Part shown: one piece after another, positions 5,529-9,105 of the stretch | Numbering within the stretch: the stretch's first letter is position 1 | Layout of the letters: each line of letters starts with the position of its first letter | Source of the DNA: GCA-002780795 sp964545385 | GTDB taxonomy: Bacteria > Patescibacteriota > Microgenomatia > UBA1406 > GWC2-37-13 | Reading direction: 5' to 3' | Assembly (NCBI GenBank): GCA_964545385.1 | Contig: CAZJFG010000024.1 | Span: 1-9,105 of the forward strand | DNA: 9,105 nucleotides | Position numbers and translations under genes: made by a program | Notes under the pieces: generated by a model | What the model was told of the DNA's origin: nothing | The model's input: only the letters and a program-made list of their open reading frames with translations | Databases searched by the model: none

Positions 5529-6080
5529 ATGGTAAATACTCAAAAAAAAGAGCAGGTAAAAAAAATTGCCGATTCAATAAATAAAAACAAAAACTTCGTT
5601 TTGGTAAAATACGAAGCTATCAGCACCAAAACATTCGATGATTTAAAAAACAAACTTAAAAAAGTTAACTCTTCAGTTACGGTTGTTAAAAACACACTTT
5701 TTGAAAAAACCGTTAATCTTTTGAGTAAAGACAATAAAAAGATCGATGATCTTCGATCGGGTTTTTTTCCTCTGAAAGATCCAACTGCCATCGTGTATCT
5801 TGGCGAAAACTGGAGTGAACCTTTAAAAATATTCTATGAGTTTGCAAAAGATATAAAAAACCTTAACTTTAAGCTTGGAATACTTGATAAAACAATCTAT
5901 GATGACAAACAGTTACTTAAAATTTCTAGATTACCAACCAAAGAACAACTCATTGCAAAAATTATCGGAAGTTTTAAAAGCCCGACTCAAAAATTGGTTT
6001 ACGCTTCAAAATTTAATATGAATAAGTTTGTTTATATTCTTAAACAAAAATCAAAGGAGGGAGGTGAAAATAATGTCTGA
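5529..6080 (+). CDS. rplJ: 50S ribosomal protein L10
   Basis: Stalk-base protein of the large subunit: it binds 23S rRNA and carries the L12 dimers on its C-terminal helix. I place the start at the ATG at 5529 (183 residues), preceded by AAAGGA 6 bases upstream. A TTG further upstream at 5460 is in frame but would translate the leader. The product shows the L10 pattern: an N-terminal KKEQVKKIADSI helix, VKNTL near 56-60, a central domain, then RLPTKEQLIAKIIGSF and a long C-terminal helix that would hold L12. A basic, poorly conserved tail ends it. The final 8 bases overlap rplL, and the tandem SD of rplL lies within its last codons. Expression is probably controlled by the leader described above. 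Confidence 0.93.
   Translation: MVNTQKKEQVKKIADSINKNKNFVLVKYEAISTKTFDDLKNKLKKVNSSVTVVKNTLFEKTVNLLSKDNKKIDDLRSGFFPLKDPTAIVYLGENWSEPLKIFYEFAKDIKNLNFKLGILDKTIYDDKQLLKISRLPTKEQLIAKIIGSFKSPTQKLVYASKFNMNKFVYILKQKSKEGGENNV
6053..6067 (+). promoter_or_regulatory. Tandem Shine-Dalgarno for rplL
   Basis: AAAGGAGG (6053-6060) and GGAGGTGA (6060-6067) share one base. Each is a perfect match to a different stretch of the anti-SD complement AAAGGAGGTGA. The second ends its GGAGG core 8 bases before the rplL ATG. It lies inside the end of rplJ. Most other genes here have no SD, so it decides the rplL start at 6073 and suggests high L12 output. Confidence 0.85.
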
Positions 6081-6471
6081 TATTAAATTGTCTGAAAAAT
6101 TAACAAAAATTGCAACCGAAATTGAAAAATTGACTGTTGTTGAAATGGCTGATTTATCCGCCTATTTAGAAGATAAATTTGGAGTCTCCGCTATGCCTAT
6201 GGTTGCTGCAGGAGCTGTTGCTGCTCCAACAGGAACCACTGCACCCGCTGAAGAAAAAACCAGCTTTACAGTCGTTCTTGGTTCTGCTGGCGACAATAAA
6301 CTCGGTGTTATTAAAGCGGTTCGAGAAATTTTACCAAATTTAGGTCTGATGGAGGCTAAAAAAATGGTTGAATCAGCTCCACAGGAGGTATTAAAAGATG
6401 TCAAAAAAGATGTTGCTGATGAAGCAAAGAAAAAGCTTGAAGCCGCCGGTGCAAAAGTTGAGTTAAAGTAA
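6073..6471 (+). CDS. rplL: 50S ribosomal protein L7/L12
   Basis: The multicopy stalk protein that recruits translation GTPases. The start at 6073 gives 132 residues, close to the usual 120-130, and is set by the strong tandem SD. An in-frame TTG at 6028 would add 15 unrelated residues and is rejected. Domains: the N-terminal dimerisation helices (about 4-36, with VVEMADLSAYLEDKFGV), an Ala/Pro-rich flexible hinge (about 39-58), and the C-terminal globular domain (about 62-132) with KLGVIKAVREILP, GLMEAKKMVESAP and a final KKKLEAAGAKVELK, the conserved GTPase-contact surface. It overlaps rplJ by 8 bases, unlike the wide rplJ-rplL gap in E. coli. The next gene, gyrB, starts 10 bases after its stop with no terminator between, instead of the usual rpoB. 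Confidence 0.97.
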   Translation: MSDIKLSEKLTKIATEIEKLTVVEMADLSAYLEDKFGVSAMPMVAAGAVAAPTGTTAPAEEKTSFTVVLGSAGDNKLGVIKAVREILPNLGLMEAKKMVESAPQEVLKDVKKDVADEAKKKLEAAGAKVELK

Positions 6472-6481
6472 TATTCGCTCT

Positions 6482-8428
6482 ATGGATAAAACTAAACAAC
6501 AAAAATACGGAGCAGAGTCAATAGTTGTTCTTGAAGGACTTGAGCCTGTACGTAAAAGGCCGGCGATGTATATTGGCTCAACCTCCCAAACCGGCGTTAA
6601 TCACTGTCTAAATGAAATCATTGACAATTCGATCGATGAAGCGTTGACAGGTTTTGCGCACAATATTGAGGTTCATATTGAAAAAAATAATTACCTTACG
6701 GTTTTTGACGATGGTCGAGGAATTCCGGTCGACGTAATTCCAAAATACAAAACTTCGGCTCTGGAAATCGTCATGACCAAACTTCATGCCGGAGGAAAAT
6801 TCAATATTGGTGCGTATAAAGTATCGGGCGGCCTCCACGGTGTCGGTTCTTCGGTTGTCAATGCATTAGCCGAACACATGATAGTTGAGGTAAAACGTAA
6901 CGGAAAAATTTACAGGCAGGAATATAAAAGAGGAATACCTCTTACCAAAGTAAAGATTGTTGAAAAATCTCTCCTAAATTTTCCTTTTAAAGACGGCACG
7001 GCTGTTTCTTTTTTGCCGGATAAGGAAATTTTCAAAGAAACGATTGAGATTAACTACAATGCACTTAAAAAACAATTAAAAGAACGTGCCTATCTTATAA
7101 ACAACGTGTATTTCAAGGTTTATAACTATAAAACCAATGAAAAACTTGCTTATTTTTTTGATGGTGGAATAATATCCTTATTAAAAGATTTAAACCGCGG
7201 GAAAAAAACCCTCCATACGCCAATTAAAATCAAAAATAAAGTTGATGATAAGGAAATAGAAGTAGCGATTCAATACAATGACTCAATGAATGAAATCGTT
7301 TATTCATTTGTCAATGTTATAAATACTCACGAAGGAGGAACTCATCTTACGGGTTTTCGTACCGCTCTAACAAAAGCCATCAACAACTATGCCAAAACCG
7401 AGTTGGGTGCTAAAAATGGAGAAGATACGCTAAGCGGAGACGATATTAAAGAAGGGCTCACTGCTATTGTTTATGTGAAAATGCCGGCGACAAATCTTCA
7501 GTTTGAAGGTCAGACAAAAACAAAACTCGGAAATTCTGAGGTACAAACAATTGTTCAGCAGACTGTTTTTGATTATCTTCAGACTTATTTTGAAGAAAAC
7601 CCAAAAGCTGCAAAAGAGATTCTTTCTAAAATCTTTCTGGCTCAAAAAGCTCGGCTTGCAGCCAAAGCTGCCAAAGAAGCCGTTTTGAGGAAAGGGGCTT
7701 TGGAAGGAGCCAGTCTTCCTGGCAAACTAGCGGATTGTTCGGAAAAAGACGCAAAAATGTGTGAACTTTTTATGGTTGAAGGAAACTCTGCAGGCGGTAC
7801 GGCAAAAGAAGCTCGGGATCGAAAATTTCAGGCAATTTTGCCTCTTCGCGGAAAAATTTTAAATACGGAAAAAGCCTATCTTGATAAAGTACTTGCTTTT
7901 AAAGAAATAAAAGATTTAGTTGTCGCCCTTGGTATGGGAATTGGAGAAAACATCGATTATGCGAAACTGAGATACCATAAGATAATTGTTATGACTGATG
8001 CCGATGTTGATGGCGAACATATTATGACTCTGATTCTCACTTTTTTCTTTCGTCATCTTCCGGATGTTATTCAAAAAGGACATTTATATGTCGCCCAACC
8101 GCCTCTTTTTAAAATTCAGGTGGGTAAAAAAATTCAATATGCTTTCACGGAAGAAGAGAGAGAAAAAATTTTAAATGAACTTGCCAAAGACCAGCCGAAC
8201 GGAACCAACTTTCAACCGCAAATCCAACGTTATAAAGGTTTGGGTGAAATGAATCCAAACCAGCTTTGGGAAACAACTATGGATCCAAAAAACAGGATTT
8301 TAAAAAAAGTTACAATTGTCGACGTTCAAGAAACCGATCAGGTGTTTTCGATGTTGATGGGCGATGAAGTACCACCTAGAAAAAAATTTATTGTAACTCA
8401 TGCAAAACTTGCTAATCTTGATATATAA
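6482..8428 (+). CDS. gyrB: DNA gyrase subunit B
   Basis: The ATPase subunit of gyrase, which with GyrA introduces negative supercoils. It has 648 residues, the short form without the large insert of enterobacterial GyrB. The GHKL ATPase domain opens with VLEGLEPVRKRPAMYIG; the catalytic base is Glu45 and the Mg-binding residue Asn49 (in NEIIDNSIDEA). DDGRGIPV and the SGGLHGVGSSVVNAL lid follow. The transducer domain has THEGGTHLTGF and the ATP-contacting QTK loop with Lys346. The TOPRIM domain shows EGNSAGG with Glu433, LPLRGKILN, and the metal triad Asp506, Asp508 and Asp510 (TDADVDGEH). RYKGLGEMN (583-591) leads into the C-terminal tail. ParE is the main alternative, but the linked gyrA start and the tail favour GyrB. 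No SD precedes it; it probably reads through from rplL. Confidence 0.95.
   Translation: MDKTKQQKYGAESIVVLEGLEPVRKRPAMYIGSTSQTGVNHCLNEIIDNSIDEALTGFAHNIEVHIEKNNYLTVFDDGRGIPVDVIPKYKTSALEIVMTKLHAGGKFNIGAYKVSGGLHGVGSSVVNALAEHMIVEVKRNGKIYRQEYKRGIPLTKVKIVEKSLLNFPFKDGTAVSFLPDKEIFKETIEINYNALKKQLKERAYLINNVYFKVYNYKTNEKLAYFFDGGIISLLKDLNRGKKTLHTPIKIKNKVDDKEIEVAIQYNDSMNEIVYSFVNVINTHEGGTHLTGFRTALTKAINNYAKTELGAKNGEDTLSGDDIKEGLTAIVYVKMPATNLQFEGQTKTKLGNSEVQTIVQQTVFDYLQTYFEENPKAAKEILSKIFLAQKARLAAKAAKEAVLRKGALEGASLPGKLADCSEKDAKMCELFMVEGNSAGGTAKEARDRKFQAILPLRGKILNTEKAYLDKVLAFKEIKDLVVALGMGIGENIDYAKLRYHKIIVMTDADVDGEHIMTLILTFFFRHLPDVIQKGHLYVAQPPLFKIQVGKKIQYAFTEEEREKILNELAKDQPNGTNFQPQIQRYKGLGEMNPNQLWETTMDPKNRILKKVTIVDVQETDQVFSMLMGDEVPPRKKFIVTHAKLANLDI
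8419..8427 (+). promoter_or_regulatory. Weak candidate extended -10 upstream of ppa
   Basis: TG-A-TATATA, overlapping the gyrB stop codon, resembles the TGATATAAT elements elsewhere but lacks the final AAT. A further TATAAA lies at 8431-8436. Either could start a ppa-gyrA transcript. The surroundings are almost pure A/T, so chance matches are likely. Confidence 0.3.
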
Positions 8429-8452
8429 GTTATAAATTTAACATTTATTATT

Positions 8453-8965
8453 ATGGACATTAGAAAAATTTCTTCGGGAAAAAATGTTCCCGAAGAAGTA
8501 AACGTTTTGATAGAAATTCCTCAAGGTTCCTCTGTTAAATACGAGTTAGATAAAGAATCTGGTGCAGTTTGTGTCGACCGTTTCGCTTATACCGCAATGT
8601 TCTATCCTTTTAACTACGGATTTATCCCACAGACAAAAGCCGAGGACGGTGACCCGATCGATGTTTTGGTAATTTCAACCTATCCTGTCGTACCGGGCGC
8701 AGTCATTGCGGTCCGACCAATCGGTATGCTTGAAATGGAAGACGAGGCAGGAGTGGATACTAAAATTATTGCTCTCCCTACCAAGAAAGTTGACCCTTTT
8801 TATGAAAATATTGAAAATATCACAGATCTTGGCGACAAAGTAAAAAATATGATTAAGCATTTTTTTGATCATTACAAAGAACTTGAAACTGGCAAATGGG
8901 TCAGAACCAAAAACTTTTTAGACAAAGAAGAAGCTTATAAAGCAATAAAAAAATCTATAAAGTAA
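8453..8965 (+). CDS. ppa: Inorganic pyrophosphatase, family I (soluble, Mg-dependent)
   Basis: Hydrolyses pyrophosphate to two phosphates in the cytoplasm, pulling nucleic acid and protein synthesis forward. It has 170 residues, normal for the hexameric bacterial family. Active-site residues known from the E. coli enzyme appear at nearly identical numbers: Glu21, Lys29, Glu31, Arg43, Tyr51, Tyr55, the signature DGDPIDV with Asp65, Asp67 and Asp70, then Asp97, Asp102, Lys104, and Tyr141-Lys142. The catalytic set is therefore complete. The ATG is preceded by a 24-base, almost pure A/T gap after gyrB with no SD, and gyrA starts 10 bases after its stop. Placing this enzyme between the two gyrase genes is unusual in my experience; gyrase uses ATP to ADP and phosphate, so no direct functional link is evident. 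Confidence 0.96.
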   Translation: MDIRKISSGKNVPEEVNVLIEIPQGSSVKYELDKESGAVCVDRFAYTAMFYPFNYGFIPQTKAEDGDPIDVLVISTYPVVPGAVIAVRPIGMLEMEDEAGVDTKIIALPTKKVDPFYENIENITDLGDKVKNMIKHFFDHYKELETGKWVRTKNFLDKEEAYKAIKKSIK

Positions 8966-8975
8966 TCAAATTAGT

Positions 8976-9105
8976 ATGGGCAATATCATAGATACAGAAA
9001 TTAATAGGGAGATGAAACGGGCATACCTTGATTATGCCATGTCTGTTATTGTGGCTCGGGCACTTCCCGATGTTCGTGATGGTCTAAAACCGGTCCACCG
9101 AAAAA
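8976..9105 (+). CDS. gyrA: DNA gyrase subunit A, N-terminal fragment (runs off the window)
   Basis: The breakage-reunion subunit of gyrase. Only the first 43 codons lie in the window, plus one base. They read as the GyrA N-terminus: a short acidic lead, then KRAYLDYAMSVIVARALPDV followed by RDGLKPVHRK, the highly conserved arm that contacts GyrB. The catalytic tyrosine lies beyond the window, so completeness cannot be judged. ParC shares this N-terminal pattern, but gyrB two genes upstream supports GyrA. It starts 10 bases after ppa, with no SD. Confidence 0.93.
   Translation, partial: MGNIIDTEINREMKRAYLDYAMSVIVARALPDVRDGLKPVHRK

Noticed and set aside
6028..6072. N-terminal extension of L7/L12 from a TTG at 6028
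   Set aside because: It lies in the rplJ coding region, adds residues foreign to L12, and bypasses the tandem SD that points to the ATG at 6073.
7503..7688. Plus-strand 61-codon ORF inside gyrB
   Set aside because: Out of frame within the conserved gyrase B core, without SD or recognisable product.
8811..8830. Short direct repeat GAAAATATTGAAAATATC in ppa
   Set aside because: It encodes the ENIENI stretch of the pyrophosphatase and is a simple A/T-rich codon repeat, not a separate element.
1..9105. Mobile element, CRISPR, toxin-antitoxin or defence system
   Set aside because: No repeats, transposase, integrase, tRNA attachment site or spacer array was seen; all long frames are accounted for by housekeeping genes plus one unassigned gene.

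Overview
The window looks like core genome of an AT-rich, streamlined bacterium, most likely a Candidate Phyla Radiation (Patescibacteria) member and possibly Microgenomates. This is inferred from gene content and style; no marker was searched. The signs are strong A/T bias, all genes on one strand, intergenic gaps of a few bases or overlaps, almost no Shine-Dalgarno (SD) sequences, compact variants of universal proteins, and an unassigned lipoyl-like protein of a type I associate with that group. UGA acts as an ordinary stop (htrA, hisS, prfA and rplJ all end in TGA), which argues against the UGA-recoded CPR lineages.

Layout, all on the + strand. (1) Positions 1-3133: an unassigned protein with a lipoyl/biotinyl-like fold, then two membrane-anchored proteases, a CtpA-type S41 peptidase and an HtrA-type S1C protease, nearly touching, so probably one envelope-proteostasis operon. 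(2) Positions 3140-5415: hisS, an N-terminally truncated RF1-type release factor, and rpmE (L31). (3) Positions 5425-6471: rplJ-rplL (the L10/L12 stalk) behind an untranslated leader that resembles the L10 autoregulatory leader. (4) Positions 6482-9105: gyrB, ppa (family I inorganic pyrophosphatase) and the start of gyrA, with ppa between the two gyrase subunits.

The clearest regulatory signal is an exact 9-mer, TGATATAAT (an extended -10 element), found three times, each in or at a gene junction: before hisS, before rpmE and before rplJ. At hisS and rpmE the predicted transcription start is only about 2-4 bases before the ATG, implying leaderless or near-leaderless mRNAs. At rplJ it leaves a leader of about 89 nt, the one place where a regulatory RNA is expected. 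The only strong SD sequence is the tandem one before rplL, whose product is needed in several copies per ribosome. No convincing intrinsic terminator was found between genes.

No mobile element, CRISPR array, tRNA, rRNA or defence system is visible. The most unusual items are the release factor lacking domain 1, the non-consensus motif 3 of HisRS, the shared extended -10 promoters, the L10-type leader, and the gyrB-ppa-gyrA order.
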